From Trichobilharzia regenti (lineage: Eukaryota; Platyhelminthes; Trematoda; Strigeidida; Schistosomatidae), in NCBI GenBank assembly GCA_944472135.2, contig OX235270.1, positions 138,027,632 through 138,091,631 of the forward strand: a stretch of 64,000 bases of DNA. Reading direction: 5' to 3'. This document shows positions 63,605 through 64,000 of this stretch, piece by piece. Below the pieces are notes generated by a model. The model worked only from the letters and a program-made list of their open reading frames with translations, did no database searches and had not been told where the DNA came from. Position 1 is the first letter of the stretch. Each line of letters begins with the position of its first letter. The translations under genes were made by a program, and so were the position numbers.

Positions 63605-63663
63605 TACAGCCTAGATGATGACTTCGTCGAAAAGAAAATTTTCTTCGCTGCAACTGTCTTCTT
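63605..63663 (+). ncRNA. hammerhead-like motif at arm end
   Basis: CAGC, CTAGATGAT, stem GAC/GTC, GAAA, a 7-bp palindromic stem III AAGAAAATTTTCTT, C, then GCTG pairing with CAGC as stem I. Compared with CTGANGA there are one or two extra bases in the core. The mirror copy is on the minus strand at 61834-61892. The same pattern, more decayed, is at 2590, 7640 and 19345. Confidence 0.5.
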
Positions 63664-63675
63664 GTTTTCAAATTA

Positions 63676-63944
63676 GTCGCATATCTGACATAAATCAGAA
63701 TTTTTGTTCCGTGCTTAATGTTTATGGATTCAGAAAATTACTTTCATGTATGAATTTCATCTGGTAGAAAAGTTTTCTTTTGAGGTGATGATTTTGATGG
63801 AGCAACTTTAATATTTTTCTGTCTAGATATTTGATAGTTGAAAAGTATAACAATTAAAAAAGATGAGTGAACTCATACAAAAACACTGGATGTTGTGAGA
63901 ACGTGATTATTTTCTCCAGACGACAACCCGTATGATGCTAACTA
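63676..63944. other. unassigned flank
   Basis: This is the right flank of the PLE insertions; nothing is recognised. Confidence 0.4.
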
Positions 63945-64000
63945 ACGACTGGCGGTAATCAGGTTCTAGTGAGAAGTCGTGACCAGTGGGGTAAAACAGG
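63945..64000 (+). mobile_element. hammerhead SINE leader, cut by window edge
   Basis: GTTCTAGTGAGAAGTCGTGA and CCAGTGGGGTAAAACAGG match the leader at 1290-1332. The rest would lie outside the window. Confidence 0.6.

Larger units (their letters stand above)
61802..63663. mobile_element. fold-back Penelope-like element E
   Basis: Arms 61834-62541 and 62956-63663 are 708 bp each and differ at very few sites. Between them is unique minus-strand PLE sequence. The insertion is bounded by TGTTTTCAAATTA at 61789-61801 and 63663-63675 (12-13 bp), right at the 3' junction of the PLE that starts at 58893. Each arm holds the nuclease C-terminus, a 3' UTR with tandem ~75-bp units, and a terminal hammerhead-like motif. 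Confidence 0.9.

Overview
This window is eukaryotic, AT-rich and made almost wholly of transposable elements. It fits a blood fluke (schistosome-type trematode) or a close flatworm relative. The grounds are the combination present: CR1- and RTE-type LINEs, abundant Penelope-like elements (PLEs) with GIY-YIG endonucleases, a Ty3/Gypsy-type Gag, and tRNA-headed SINEs carrying hammerhead-ribozyme sequence of the schistosome Sm-alpha type. The species call is an inference. I see no convincing host protein-coding gene, rRNA or canonical tRNA gene.

Layout. 1-10.1 kb: a tRNA SINE fragment, a palindrome holding hammerhead-like motifs, a fold-back PLE with a SINE inside one arm, further PLE ends and a degenerate PLE endonuclease on the minus strand. 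10.1-19.2 kb: a nested locus. A minus-strand CR1 element is split by (i) an unusual LTR element with three 529-bp LTRs and two near-identical gag-protease ORFs but no reverse transcriptase or integrase, bounded by the 5-bp duplication GAAGG, and (ii) a 1.0-kb fold-back PLE bounded by a 12-bp duplication. 19.3-24.1 kb: four decayed minus-strand PLEs. 24.4-38.4 kb: decayed RTE, CR1 and SINE copies, including an Sm-alpha-type hammerhead SINE with a 14-bp target duplication. 39-45.6 kb: two more fold-back PLEs, a perfect 61-bp-arm hairpin, a CR1 remnant split by a SINE, and head-to-head SINEs. 46.2-50.4 kb: the best preserved LINE, a CR1 with one uninterrupted 936-residue endonuclease/reverse transcriptase ORF, inserted in a PLE. 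50.6-58.4 kb: PLE, RTE, CR1 and SINE remnants. 58.9-63.7 kb: a nearly intact PLE with pseudo-LTRs, whose RT and GIY-YIG domains are separated by a single in-frame TGA; a fold-back PLE has inserted exactly at its 3' junction.

How the parts relate. The CR1 probably supplies the machinery for a tRNA SINE that shares its 3' tail. The gag-only LTR element must borrow RT and integrase from a related Gypsy element. The PLEs use their own RT and GIY-YIG nuclease and repeatedly leave head-to-head (fold-back) copies whose ends contain hammerhead-like motifs. The most unusual material is the tandem LTR-gag-LTR-gag-LTR element with reiterated primer-binding sites, and the recurrent fold-back PLEs.
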